Source: Flavobacterium indicum GPTSA100-9 = DSM 17447 (GTDB lineage Bacteria; Bacteroidota; Bacteroidia; Flavobacteriales; Flavobacteriaceae). Taken from it: a stretch of 64,000 bases of DNA. Below are positions 50,800 to 61,560 of the stretch, piece by piece. The notes beneath the pieces were generated by a model. The model searched no databases. It worked only from the letters and a program-made list of their open reading frames with translations, and had not been told where the DNA came from. The position numbers and the translations under genes were made by a program. Each line of letters starts with the position of its first letter. Positions within the stretch are counted from its first letter, which is position 1. The stretch is from assembly GCF_000455605.1 (NCBI RefSeq), contig NC_017025.1, positions 2,728,001 to 2,792,000 of the forward strand, given 5' to 3'.

Positions 50800-53407
50800 C
50801 AATGCAAATCTAGGAACGAGTTTATATTTAAAAGTACTCACTTCCAAATCAGTAATGTTTTGTGTTACATAAAAATTTTGATTGAATAAATTATTAACTA
50901 CTAAACTAAGATTTAATTTTTCTAAAATTTTATAATCTACATTAAAATCCAAAAAGGAAAAATTATTGTTATTTTTCATTTTAAAATGGTAATTCTCTCC
51001 TTTAATATTTAAATTTAATTTTTTAAAAAATCTAAAATCTAAATTTAAAAACGACACATTACTTCTAAATGTATTTTTTGTTATTGAGTTATTTGTATTT
51101 CTTAACCAATTGGAACCAAAATGATAATTAAAGGGACCCTGGAAACCGGAACGGAATTCAAAACCTAAATCAAAATTTGAAGAAACAACATTAATAGATT
51201 CATTAGAATTAAATATTGTTTGATAGGTACTTCTAGAAATGGAAGAATAAACTTTAAAATTAGATGAAATAATTTTTAAATATTTTTCTAGATTTATATT
51301 CAGCATTAAACTTTCTTTATTTTTTAAATTTATAGTAGAACTGATGATATAATTCTGAAAAACTTTTGAATTATTTGAAAAATAATTATAATCTTTATTA
51401 TAAATAATCAAAGCATTAGCTAAAAATTTCTTCCCAAATGTACCGTAATTATAACCTAAAAGATGTTGCCTGTTTTTCAAATAAGAAATTGAGTTGTCGT
51501 TCATTCTTATTGTTCTAAAATTGGTTATTATATAATTAGAATATAAATTTCTTAATTCAACATTCTTATTATTTAAAGAATGAGAAGAATAAATTTTATT
51601 TTTTTCATTAAAAGAATAACTAAATTCTAATTTAGGATTACTAAAAATTTTATTGGATTGAAGACTCACAATACTATTTACAAGTTCATTCTTTATGAAG
51701 TTAATTTCATTGTTTGCGGTTAAAGAAAATTTATCCGAATTATAATTATATGAAAAATTAAGAAAAATATTTTGTGAAAAAAGGCTACTATTATTTGAAA
51801 ATGCATTAAATTGATCGTTATTTCCAGAGTTTGATAAAGCAGACTCTAATTTGTCATTAAAAAACATTGTACCCAATCTTAATTTATATACACTTTTTAC
51901 AAATTTCTTAGACAAAAAATTGATATTAAAGTTTTAGTAATTTCTTTTCTGATATGTGTTCTGATTAAAACTATATAATGAAACAGGAAGTATGGGTTGG
52001 TATGTGTTAGAATCGGTAAAATAATATTGAGGTAATTCCTCACTGATAAAACTAAAGTTATAAATTAAAACTTTTGTGTTGCTTATTTTATAAGTGTATT
52101 TACATTCTGAATTAAAAAAAGTATTTAAATTGTTTAAATTTTGTTTTAACGGGATGTTATTAAAATATACATCTAAAAATTGATGCGTTTTAAAACTGTT
52201 ATATGCCAGACTATATTCTAAAGAGTTCTTCATATTAAAATCTAAAGAATAGTTTAATTTGGTAAAAATGAAATTTGTATTTTTTTTACCAAAATTATTT
52301 TCAATATTTTGAAATTCATTAGTTGTTGCGTATGCAGTTGTATTACTATAATTTTCAAAATAATTTTCATCTTTGTTGAAAGAAGTAACTATTTTTAGTT
52401 TTGACTTTTTAGACAAATTAAGGATATCGCTTACAGAAAAAAATTCTTAATTATTAAAATTTATTCTTTTAGATTCTATATTTAATAAACTGAAATTTAA
52501 AGATTGAATAAACGACAATTGTTTATATTAATGTGCACCAAAATCGTCTAATGTGGCTTGATTTAAATTATAAATCCCTTCCGTATTATCACTTCCAATA
52601 TTGTTGATATTTGTTAAAAAATACAATTTATTTTTTAAACCAAAATTCATAACATTACTTTTTACATCATATTTGTTTTTCGAAAAAAAACCATATCCCA
52701 AATCACTATTTCCAAATAGAATATTTTTAAATTCCTTTTTAAGTTTTAAGTTTAATGCAACTTTATCACTCTTTTTTAATTCCATTAAGATGTTTGTTAT
52801 TTGAATGATTTTTATAAACTTCTATTTTATCTAATGGATTGGAAGGCATGTTTTTTGTTAAAATTTTATATCCTTTTTCAAAAAAATCATCTCCTTCAAC
52901 CATTATTTTTTCGACTTCTTGATTTCCAATTTTAACCGTTCCATCAGATAAAACATTTATACCCGGTATCTTTTTAAGTAAATCTTCAACTACTTTCTCA
53001 TTCCCTTGAGAAAAAGCTTTAACATCAAATACAATAGTATCTTTTTTTATTTTTACTGGTAATTCATTTTTTATAATTACTTCTTTAATTTCAATATCTT
53101 TTTTAACTAACTGTATTTGAATTGTTTCATTCTGTTTTAAGTATTCCCTAGTAATTTCAATACTTTTTTTTTCGTAACCTATTGCATTTACATATAAAAT
53201 AACCGTTTTAGAAATTTCTAAATGTAAATCAAAAGTCCCTTGCTTAGAAGTGGATGTATATGCAAGTGTTTTATTAGATTCATCTTTAGCAACTACACTT
53301 GCAGCACTAATAATTTCACCTAATTCATTTTTAACAATGCCATTAATTTTAGATTGTGAAAATGAATTTAGAGTTATAAAAAGAGTTATAAAAATTACTT
53401 TTCCCAT
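50776..53407 (-). pseudogene. Broken carboxypeptidase-like/TonB-receptor-like outer-membrane protein
   Basis: One gene of about 877 codons now split into four pieces. The N-terminal piece (213 residues from 53407) has signal peptide MGKVIFITLFITLNSFSQ, a CarboxypepD_reg-like domain (GIVKNELGEIISAASVV), and a plug-like region (VVEDLLKKIPGINVLSDGTV). A one-base insertion in the A6 run at 52772-52777 shifts the frame. Thereafter one frame continues through in-frame TAA stops at 52528-52530, 52447-52449 and 51934-51936, and the barrel ends at 50776 (LLKIEFRF). The N-terminus overlaps the GLPGLI gene by 13 bases. Confidence 0.85.
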
Positions 53408-54159
53408 TCATATTTTTGTTCAATTCCACCTCTAACAATAACCGTCTCGCCAACTTTTACGCCTTTTGGCACTTGTGAATTTGCCATTTTTATTTGCTCC
53501 TTTAATTTCTTGAAATCTTTTTCAACACTTTTTTTAAATGGTTCTATTTTAATTTGATTGTTCATTTTAAAAGCAATTTGTTCCTTGCAATCAAAATCAA
53601 TTTTATTTACAACCCAACGATAATCTTCTATGTTTTTATTTCTAGCTGTTAATTCCAAAATTAAGCCTGGTAAGCCTTTAAATTTCCAAGGTCCAAAATT
53701 AATAGGAATTTCGGGGCAAAAATAAGCTTCAATTTCAGAACCTCTAAACATCCCAATAGCCTTTACAACAATGTAATCACCAATGTTTTTGGTTTCATTA
53801 TCATAAATTTTCCAAGTAATTTCAGGTAATTCGTCTTTGTAACAAACAACTTTATGTTCGTCTAGACTAAAATAATTAATAAATAAATCTTGACTAGTAC
53901 TTGTATGATAAAAACTAACTACTGGTAAATCAATTCTTTTCTGTTTTACTTCTAACTCACTTTTTTCTTCATTTAAAATTTTAGTGTTATCATTAAAAAT
54001 TGTTAGACTGTCATTTCTATATACTGCCGAATCAGCTTTAACATAGAGATACTCTTTATTGGTTATTCCGTTTTTATTGGAAATATAATCTATTTTAACA
54101 AGCTTGTTTTCTTGTGAAAACACTAATGCTGAAAAAAAGAATACTAATAGATATTTCAT
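53395..54159 (-). CDS. GLPGLI family protein
   Basis: 254 residues with signal peptide MKYLLVFFFSALVFSQ. The family motif is visible as GPWKFKGLPGLILELTA near residue 175. GLPGLI proteins are Bacteroidota exported proteins usually encoded next to a carboxypeptidase-domain receptor-like protein, as here. Molecular function unknown. This gene is intact although both its neighbours are broken. Its 3' end overlaps the start of the receptor pseudogene. Confidence 0.85.
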   Translation of the reverse strand: MKYLLVFFFSALVFSQENKLVKIDYISNKNGITNKEYLYVKADSAVYRNDSLTIFNDNTKILNEEKSELEVKQKRIDLPVVSFYHTSTSQDLFINYFSLDEHKVVCYKDELPEITWKIYDNETKNIGDYIVVKAIGMFRGSEIEAYFCPEIPINFGPWKFKGLPGLILELTARNKNIEDYRWVVNKIDFDCKEQIAFKMNNQIKIEPFKKSVEKDFKKLKEQIKMANSQVPKGVKVGETVIVRGGIEQKYEWEK

Positions 54160-54177
54160 AATTTTAAAATGTAAACA

Positions 54178-54204
54178 TCACCAGTGAAATAAATTCACTG
54201 GTGA
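54178..54204. terminator. 11-bp inverted repeat before the GLPGLI gene
   Basis: TCACCAGTGAA / TTCACTGGTGA with a 5-base loop. It lies between the small pseudogene and the GLPGLI start on the minus strand. Only a weak T-rich tail follows, so it may act as an attenuator rather than a full terminator. Confidence 0.55.
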
Positions 54205-54220
54205 AAAAATTAATATTTTA

Positions 54221-54465
54221 TTATTGTAGGGCTAATAATTTGGCTTTACAATCTTCTAAACTATCTGCTTCAATTGAATGATGAGTGTACCAAGAATAAG
54301 TAGAGCCATTAGGATACTTTAATGTATGTTTAACTCTATAATTACAAATTCCTTTTACATTACTATTAAAATTTCTACTTTAAAGTTGTCTTTTACTATT
54401 TCATTTGCTGAAGAGATTGCTGCAAATGAAATAAAAGCAAAAACAGATAAAACAAATTTTTTCAT
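54221..54465 (-). pseudogene. Frameshifted small secreted protein
   Basis: Starts MKKFVLSVFAFISFAAIS, a good signal peptide, and continues to KDNFKVE. A one-base loss around 54368-54374 then shifts the frame. The rest is read in another frame as NSNVKGICNYRVKHTLKY, then PNGSTYSWYTHHSIEADSL and EDCKAKLLALQ with a stop at 54221. The intact form would be about 80 residues with two Cys. It is upstream of the GLPGLI gene in the same orientation. Family not recognised. Confidence 0.65.
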
Positions 54466-54638
54466 AATTCTTTTTAAATTTAAAATTTACCTTACTTTCA
54501 GATGTTTTTAAGTCGCTGTTTCAGTTTTCCGACTTCGTTTGCAAACTGAAGGCTAAACAAAAAATAAAAAGACAGATTTCCAAATTTTTTGCTAATATTT
54601 ATAAATTAATTCTTACCAATAAATACTATTAGAAACTA

Positions 54639-54740
54639 AAATTTTTAGCTAAAGAAATAGATTCTTAGAAAGATTTAAAGGTGATTTAGAAACGCCCGAA
54701 AGGAATTTTTATAAAAGCCCTTTTCAACCGAATTTTATAA
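54639..54740 (+). pseudogene. Direct repeat copy 2: fossil 3' end of a lycopene cyclase gene
   Basis: Read on the plus strand this gives KFLAKEIDS-stop-KDLKVI-stop-KRPKGIFIKALF-NRIL-stop, which aligns with the end of crtY (KFLDEE..., KDLKVIW equivalent EDLKVIW, KCPKGIFIKALFNRML). Two internal TAG codons show decay. The last 70 bases are 64/70 identical to 50711-50780. It has no start and no upstream part. The remaining ~170 bases between 54466 and 54638 hold nothing I can recognise. Confidence 0.8.
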
Positions 54741-54745
54741 ATATT

Positions 54746-55552
54746 TTAATCAAACCGATGATACAACTCAATTTTTGTTGTGAAATTGGTTCTTTTAGAA
54801 AAAACAACACCTTCTTTAGTATATCGATTAAAAAGAAAATCACGCAATTTTTCATCAATGGTTAAACTTTCTAAAGCCATTTTCTTTTTAATAATTTTAA
54901 AAGTCATTTCTACTTTTTCACGTTGGTAAATCCAACTTGAAGTATAGGCATGATATTTCCCAAAGGTTTCATTACTTGTATAATAAAAGGGATAAGGTGT
55001 TTGGACTTCGTATGTTAACTGCAGTAAATTGAAGTTCTTATCGACAACAAATTTACCTGTATAAAAATTAAACGATTGAAAGGTAACTTGTAAATCTTCA
55101 TCATTTAACCATTCTACTTTATAAGTATAGGCATTTGTGTTTTTAAAAAAATCTAAATCAGCAATTGTAATATTTTTACGAACTGGAAATCCAGAAATCC
55201 AACCAATTGGCGATTCAGAAGTTGAATATTCTTTAAATGTTTCTTTAACCTTTGAAAACCAATTATCTTTATTTTCTACTTCATTTTTTTTCGTGAAGTT
55301 CCCAGCAAAATCAACACACTTAATTAATTGATTTTCCTTTCTATAAATTATAGTATCTGAGTTTTCTAAATTAAGCTGATTTAAAGTATAAGTGTACGTT
55401 GTAGAATCTACATTTTTAAGCAATTGTTTATTTACTTTTTTAAGTATAGTGGCTATTTTGGGCGCTTTTTTTACTACAACCACTTCAATTTCTTTATCAT
55501 TTTGAGCATAAAGAAACGTTGAAAACAGAAATAATAAAAGTAATTGTCTCAT
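54746..55552 (-). CDS. Hypothetical exported protein
   Basis: 268 residues with signal peptide MRQLLLLFLFSTFLYAQ. The mature part is Tyr/Asn/Lys-rich and beta-type (TYTYTLNQLNLENSD, YKVEWLNDEDLQVTFQSFNF, REKVEMTFKIIKKKM). I do not recognise a family; outer-membrane-associated or lipoprotein-carrier-like folds are possible. It stands alone next to the crtY fossil, and may have been the original neighbour of crtY before the insertion. Confidence 0.65.
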   Translation of the reverse strand: MRQLLLLFLFSTFLYAQNDKEIEVVVVKKAPKIATILKKVNKQLLKNVDSTTYTYTLNQLNLENSDTIIYRKENQLIKCVDFAGNFTKKNEVENKDNWFSKVKETFKEYSTSESPIGWISGFPVRKNITIADLDFFKNTNAYTYKVEWLNDEDLQVTFQSFNFYTGKFVVDKNFNLLQLTYEVQTPYPFYYTSNETFGKYHAYTSSWIYQREKVEMTFKIIKKKMALESLTIDEKLRDFLFNRYTKEGVVFSKRTNFTTKIELYHRFD

Positions 55553-55694
55553 TGTATTTTTTCACAAATATATTAGGTTAAATTGGTAATAAACTACATC
55601 TATATAAACAATAACAAATCTTTATGATTTTACGCTATTAAAGCTCTAAAAAACTTTGTAAATTTGCCATCATTAATTTAGAAATAAATAGAGT

Positions 55695-56105
55695 ATGTAT
55701 CCAGAAGAATTAGTAAAACCAATGCGTGCTGAGTTATCAGAAGCCGGTTTCCAAGAATTATATACCGCAAACGACGTAGAACAAGCTATTGCAAAAGAAG
55801 GCACTACACTAGTAGTGGTGAATTCAGTATGTGGATGTGCCGCTAGAAATGCGCGCCCAGGTGCAAGAATGAGTTTAGACAACAGTAAAGTTCCTACGCA
55901 ATTAATCACTGTTTTCGCAGGAGTTGACAAAGAAGCGGTTGACAAAGCAAGAGAACACATGTTCCCATTTCCACCATCTTCACCTTGTATGGCATTATTC
56001 AAAAACGGGGAATTAGTACATATGTTAGAAAGACATCATATTGAAGGCAGACCTGCAGACTTAATTGCTGAAAATCTGAAAGATGCTTACAACGAATTCT
56101 GCTAA
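55695..56105 (+). CDS. Bacilliredoxin BrxA/BrxB (YphP/YqiW) family protein
   Basis: 136 residues. Thioredoxin-fold protein that removes bacillithiol or similar thiols from modified proteins. The active site is the CGC motif Cys46-Gly-Cys48 in [16 protein letters not shown], and [14 protein letters not shown] carries another conserved Cys. The N-terminus [13 protein letters not shown] is typical of the family. A TAAATTTG -7 box is at 55659-55666. A terminator follows. Confidence 0.92.
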   Translation: MYPEELVKPMRAELSEAGFQELYTANDVEQAIAKEGTTLVVVNSVCGCAARNARPGARMSLDNSKVPTQLITVFAGVDKEAVDKAREHMFPFPPSSPCMALFKNGELVHMLERHHIEGRPADLIAENLKDAYNEFC

Positions 56106-56126
56106 TATGCTATGTTAACATATAAC

Positions 56127-56158
56127 AAAACCATCAAAAATGATGGTTTTTATTTTTT
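56127..56158 (+). terminator. Terminator after the bacilliredoxin gene
   Basis: 10-bp stem AAAACCATCA / TGATGGTTTT, 4-base A loop, then T-rich sequence. Confidence 0.8.
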
Positions 56159-56165
56159 TAACAAA

Positions 56166-56173
56166 TATCTTTG
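56166..56173 (+). promoter_or_regulatory. -7 promoter box for plsC
   Basis: TATCTTTG matches TAnnTTTG. It includes the TTG at 56171 that would otherwise be read as an earlier start, so translation must begin later, at 56189. Confidence 0.5.
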
Positions 56174-56188
56174 GAAAAAAATTTAAAA

Positions 56189-56923
56189 ATGCAAAAAATA
56201 ATCTCCTATCCATTTTCAATTTTATTCTATTTATTCTTTAGTTTATGGTTGGTTATATTTCATCCTATACAATGGGTGTGTTACAATGTATTTGGATACA
56301 ATGCCCACCGATGGAGTGTTGCAATTTTAAATTGGTTTTTAGTTAGAACGACTCATCTTTTAGGAACAACATATTCTATTAAAGGAATGGAAAATGTTCC
56401 AAATAATGTTCCAGTGATAATTGTTTCCAATCATCAAAGCTTATACGACATACCGCCATACATTTGGTTTTTAAGAAAATTACATCCTAAATTCATTAGT
56501 AAAAAAGAATTAGGAAAAGGCATTCCTAGTGTGTCATATAACTTAAAATATGGTGGCTCTGCATTAATCGACAGAAAAGATCCAAAACAAGCCTTGCCAG
56601 AAATAAAAAAAGTGGCAGAATACATCAATAAAAATAATTATTCAGTAGTTATATTTCCAGAAGGTACTCGAAGCAAAACGGGTAAACCAAAAGAATTTGC
56701 TACGAATGGATTAAAAATGTTATATAAATTTGCCCCAGACGCCTACTTTTTACCTGTAACAATTAACAACTCTTGGAAAATGACTCGCTTTGGTCAATTC
56801 CCATTAGGCTTAGGTAATCGTTTAGAATTTATTATACACAGCCCTTTAAAAATTTCAGATTATTCTTTTGAAGAGATTTTTGAAAAAACCGAAAAAGTAA
56901 TAACCCAACATATAAAAATTTAA
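56189..56923 (+). CDS. plsC: 1-acyl-sn-glycerol-3-phosphate acyltransferase
   Basis: 244 residues from MQKIISYPFSI. Adds the second acyl chain to lysophosphatidic acid at the inner membrane. The acyltransferase motifs are visible: VSNHQSLYDIPPYIW (the HX4D type), GGSALIDRKD, VIFPEGTRSKTG, and LPVTINNSW. Two N-terminal membrane segments are present. It is followed after 4 bases by an acyl-ACP desaturase, so the two form a lipid operon. Confidence 0.92.
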   Translation: MQKIISYPFSILFYLFFSLWLVIFHPIQWVCYNVFGYNAHRWSVAILNWFLVRTTHLLGTTYSIKGMENVPNNVPVIIVSNHQSLYDIPPYIWFLRKLHPKFISKKELGKGIPSVSYNLKYGGSALIDRKDPKQALPEIKKVAEYINKNNYSVVIFPEGTRSKTGKPKEFATNGLKMLYKFAPDAYFLPVTINNSWKMTRFGQFPLGLGNRLEFIIHSPLKISDYSFEEIFEKTEKVITQHIKI

Positions 56924-56927
56924 AAAA

Positions 56928-57917
56928 ATGTCATTAAAAAATGTTCGATTGGAAGTCATGCAACTGTTAGAAAAGAAAATTGATTCTTTTATGAATGATT
57001 TTCTAATTCCGGTTGAAAAAATTTGGCAACCAACCGATTTATTACCCCATTCTGAAACTGACACCTTTATTGAAGATGTAACAGAGTTGAGAGAAATTGC
57101 TAAAGATTTACCTTATGATTTTTGGGTAGTTTTAGTAGGAGACACTATCACTGAAGAAGCATTACCTACTTATGAATCTTGGCTAATGGAAGTAGAAGGA
57201 GTAGATAACGAAGGAAGAAATGGATGGAGCAAATGGGTTCGCCATTGGACCGGAGAAGAAAACCGCCACGGTGACGTATTAAACAAGTACTTGTATCTTT
57301 CAGGAAGAGTAAACATGAAAGAAGTAGAACAAACTACACATCATTTAATAAACGATGGATTTGACATAGGTACTGGTAAAGATCCTTATAAAAATTTTGT
57401 TTATACAAGTTTCCAAGAATTAGCTACTTACGTTTCACATAACCGTGTTGCACAAATTGCTAAAAAATTTGGAGATAAAAAATTACACAAAATGTGTAAC
57501 TTAATTGCAGGGGACGAAATGCGTCATCACTTAGCTTACAGTGAATTCGTAAATCAAATCTTCAAAGTAGATCCAAGTGAAATGATGTTAGCTTTTCAAC
57601 ACATGATGAAGTTAAAAATTACCATGCCGGCTCATTTCTTAAGAGAATCAGGAGAAAAAATAAGCACCGCATTTGAACAATTTTCCACTTCTGCTCAAAA
57701 GTTAGGTGTGTACACCTCAATGGATTATGTAGACATCATGCAAAAACTGATTGATAAATGGGAAATTGACAAAATAAATGGATTGACTGATGAAGCTGAA
57801 AAAGCAAGAGATTTTATCATGAAATTACCCGAAAGAATGAAGAAAATTTCAGAAAGATTAATTTTACCCGATGAAACTCATATCTTTAAGTGGGTTCAAC
57901 CAGCATTAATAAAATAA
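56928..57917 (+). CDS. Acyl-[ACP] desaturase (ferritin-like)
   Basis: 329 residues. Soluble di-iron enzyme that puts a double bond into acyl-ACP. The two metal-binding helices are visible: GEENRHGDVLNKYL (Glu and His near residues 110-114) and GDEMRHHLAYSEF (about 200). WSKWVRHWTGEE precedes the first. It is homologous to plant stearoyl-ACP desaturases and to the DesA forms of Actinobacteria and Bacteroidota. Coupled with plsC, it would adjust membrane fluidity. Confidence 0.92.
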   Translation: MSLKNVRLEVMQLLEKKIDSFMNDFLIPVEKIWQPTDLLPHSETDTFIEDVTELREIAKDLPYDFWVVLVGDTITEEALPTYESWLMEVEGVDNEGRNGWSKWVRHWTGEENRHGDVLNKYLYLSGRVNMKEVEQTTHHLINDGFDIGTGKDPYKNFVYTSFQELATYVSHNRVAQIAKKFGDKKLHKMCNLIAGDEMRHHLAYSEFVNQIFKVDPSEMMLAFQHMMKLKITMPAHFLRESGEKISTAFEQFSTSAQKLGVYTSMDYVDIMQKLIDKWEIDKINGLTDEAEKARDFIMKLPERMKKISERLILPDETHIFKWVQPALIK

Positions 57918-57926
57918 TTTAAATTT

Positions 57927-57956
57927 AATCCTTTCGCAATTGAAAGGATTTTTTTT
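57927..57956 (+). terminator. Terminator after the desaturase gene
   Basis: 9-bp stem AATCCTTTC / GAAAGGATT, 6-base loop, followed by six or more T. The next gene starts 4 bases later. Confidence 0.85.
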
Positions 57957-57959
57957 CCT

Positions 57960-58604
57960 ATGACACTTATAGACAACACCATTTTATTTGTTAAAAAGCA
58001 ATTGCAGCATGCAGAAGGCGGACACGATTGGTTTCACATTGAACGTGTATATAAAAACGCTCTTTTAATTGCGCAATCAGAAGAATGCAATTTAACTGTT
58101 GTAAAACTAGCGGCTTTATTACATGATATTGCCGATAGTAAATTTCATAATGGAGATGAAAATATTGGTCCGAAAACAGCACGTAATTTTCTAGAACAAG
58201 AAAATGTTGATGAGACCACCATTGCTCATGTGGTAGCAATCATTGAAAATATTTCTTTTAAAGGAGGTAATGTCACGAAAACATTTTATTCAAAAGAGTT
58301 AGACATTGTACAAGACGCCGATCGTTTAGATGCCATTGGAGCCATTGGCATTGCACGTACTTTCAATTATGGAGGATTTAAAAACAGACCGTTGTATGAC
58401 CCTGCAATTCCACCGCAAATGAATATGAATAAGGAGGAATATAAAAACTCAAGCGCTCCTACTTTAAATCATTTCTATGAAAAATTATTGCTTTTAAAAG
58501 ATAAAATGAATACCGAAACAGGAAAAAAAATCGCTTTAGCTAGACATCAGTTTATGGAACGATTTTTAGCGCAATTCTATTCAGAATGGGAAGGTCAAAA
58601 CTAA
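57960..58604 (+). CDS. HD-domain phosphohydrolase
   Basis: 214 residues. The metal motifs of the HD superfamily are in order: His in GGHDWFHIERVY, the HD pair in LLHDIADSKFH, and a late Asp in IVQDADRLDAIGAIGIAR. This matches the YedJ-like single-domain group that cleaves nucleotides or other phosphate compounds. Substrate unknown. It starts just after the desaturase terminator and so may have its own promoter. Confidence 0.9.
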   Translation: MTLIDNTILFVKKQLQHAEGGHDWFHIERVYKNALLIAQSEECNLTVVKLAALLHDIADSKFHNGDENIGPKTARNFLEQENVDETTIAHVVAIIENISFKGGNVTKTFYSKELDIVQDADRLDAIGAIGIARTFNYGGFKNRPLYDPAIPPQMNMNKEEYKNSSAPTLNHFYEKLLLLKDKMNTETGKKIALARHQFMERFLAQFYSEWEGQN

Positions 58605-58637
58605 AAAAAGCGGCTATCAGAATTGATAGCCGCTTTT
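58605..58637. terminator. Bidirectional terminator
   Basis: 13-bp stem GCGGCTATCA / TGATAGCCGC extended by A/T arms. It lies between the HD gene (+) and gdhA (-). Confidence 0.85.
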
Positions 58638-58655
58638 GTACATATTAAGTTGTAA

Positions 58656-60104
<1,449 letters not shown>

Positions 60105-60222
60105 TTAATCGTGCTTTATGTTGTGCAATTTTTAAGAAATCAGCAATTTTAGAATTAAATTAGAAATTTATTTTAATATGAATTTTGTTTTTATATATTT
60201 GTCGGATAAAACATTTTAAGTT

Positions 60223-61011
60223 ATGCCAAAGAAAATACTTTTAGCTCTTTTATTCGCTTTTGGTGCTCAATCGGTTTCATTTGCTCAATTTGGTTTTTCT
60301 CATGAGGTAGGTGCTTTTGTAGGGCCAACTTTATTTTATTCTGATTATGGACAAAGCGACAACACAGAAACCAATTTAACTAATAATGGTTTTGGTATTG
60401 GATTAGTACATTACATGAACTTTTCATATAGAGCTGAATGTAACTGTTATACACCTGAAACCTATTTTAACGATCACTTTAAATTAAGATCTGAAATATC
60501 CTATACAAGAGCAAAACTAAACCATGCTGGAGAATGGGTAAAACCTGAAAGACAATCCATTACTGCAAAACAGTTAAGAGCGATGCAAGGTTTGGCAAGT
60601 GTTACAGATATTGGAATGCAGTTAGAGTATTTTCCATGGAGTATTAGACAATTTACAGCTACTGATGGAGCATGGGGACCATTTGTTGCATTAGGAGCAC
60701 ACTATAATTTTTTCAGCCCTGAAAACACTTCTTCTTTAGGAGAAATCAACACCTCACTTACTTATCCTGAAAAGTATTTATACAAAGATGCTGTTACAAA
60801 CGCAAGCGGAAGCACATGGAGTGTAGTTGCAAGTGCTGGTACAAGATATAAATTAACGGAGTTATCGGATTTATTTGTAGAGTTAAGATGGCAATATTAT
60901 TTTTCTAACTGGGTTGAAGGTGTAAGTCCAGATCCAATTAGATATCCAGAAAACAAAGCAAATGATTGGAATTTATGGTTAAATTTTGGATACATCTACT
61001 ACTTAGATTAA
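60223..61011 (+). CDS. THC0290_0291 family outer-membrane protein
   Basis: 262 residues with signal peptide MPKKILLALLFAFGAQSVSFAQ. It opens with FGFSHEVGAFVGPTLFYSDYGQ and ends with WNLWLNFGYIYYLD, the framing of a flavobacterial outer-membrane protein family of unknown role. A Cys pair is seen in YRAECNCYTP. A TATATTTG -7 box is at 60194-60201. The gene is divergent from gdhA. Confidence 0.78.
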   Translation: MPKKILLALLFAFGAQSVSFAQFGFSHEVGAFVGPTLFYSDYGQSDNTETNLTNNGFGIGLVHYMNFSYRAECNCYTPETYFNDHFKLRSEISYTRAKLNHAGEWVKPERQSITAKQLRAMQGLASVTDIGMQLEYFPWSIRQFTATDGAWGPFVALGAHYNFFSPENTSSLGEINTSLTYPEKYLYKDAVTNASGSTWSVVASAGTRYKLTELSDLFVELRWQYYFSNWVEGVSPDPIRYPENKANDWNLWLNFGYIYYLD

Positions 61012-61035
61012 TTTCAAAAAAATATATATTTCACT

Positions 61036-61063
61036 AAATCCCGATTTTTTTCGGGATTTTTTT
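61036..61063 (+). terminator. Terminator after the THC0290_0291 gene
   Basis: Stem AAATCCCGA / TCGGGATTT with a 6-base T loop, then seven T. Confidence 0.82.
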
Positions 61064-61120
61064 ATGATGTGGCATGATGATTGATTTATTTTATTTATCT
61101 TTACAAAACAAATAATTCAC

Positions 61121-61456
61121 ATGAAGAAAAATTACTTTTATACATTAATTTTACTTTTTATTTTCTCTATCAGCATTCAAGCGCAAGATAGCAGAGTTGT
61201 TGTGAACAAATCTCAAGACCCAGTAATTGAAGGATTAAGTGTTTATCCTAACCCTAATAACACTGGAAAAGTCTTCATTACTTCTAAATCAAACTTAGAG
61301 AAGAAAGTCGAAATTTTTGATGTGTTAGGAAAAAAAGTAGTTGATGTAACACTTTACACCAAAGAGCTAAACATTAGCAACTTGAACCCTGGGGTTTATA
61401 TTATCAAAGTTAAAGAAGGAGAAGCCTCTGCGACTAGAAAACTTATTATCAACTAA
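61121..61456 (+). CDS. Small T9SS type A protein (sorting domain almost without cargo)
   Basis: 111 residues. A signal peptide (MKKNYFYTLILLFIFSISIQAQ) is followed by only ~15 residues before a complete T9SS type A domain: GLSVYPNPNNTGKVFI, VEIFDVLGKKVVDV, LNPGVYIIKVKEG, and the closing TRKLIIN. Such a protein is exported and processed by the gliding-associated secretion system, yet has almost nothing else. The same layout is seen in short conserved flavobacterial proteins. Role unknown. Confidence 0.8.
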   Translation: MKKNYFYTLILLFIFSISIQAQDSRVVVNKSQDPVIEGLSVYPNPNNTGKVFITSKSNLEKKVEIFDVLGKKVVDVTLYTKELNISNLNPGVYIIKVKEGEASATRKLIIN

Positions 61457-61560
61457 TTAAGCAAGTGTTAAAATTAGAAAATTAATCTAAATTTTACATT
61501 AAAACTTGGTTGCTTAACTAGATTGTTCATATCTTTGTAGAAAATTTTAATATTCATAAA

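Noticed and set aside
51934..52530. The three in-frame TAA codons as stop-codon reassignment or readthrough
   Set aside because: All other genes in the window use TAA normally as a terminator, a frameshift is also present, and decay is confined to the cassette. A pseudogene explains this better.
49645..55552. Intact integrative element or prophage
   Set aside because: No integrase, transposase or phage gene is present; only a direct-repeat scar and a decayed cassette are seen.
56171..56188. TTG start for plsC
   Set aside because: The TTG overlaps a TATCTTTG -7 box, so it is not in the mRNA.
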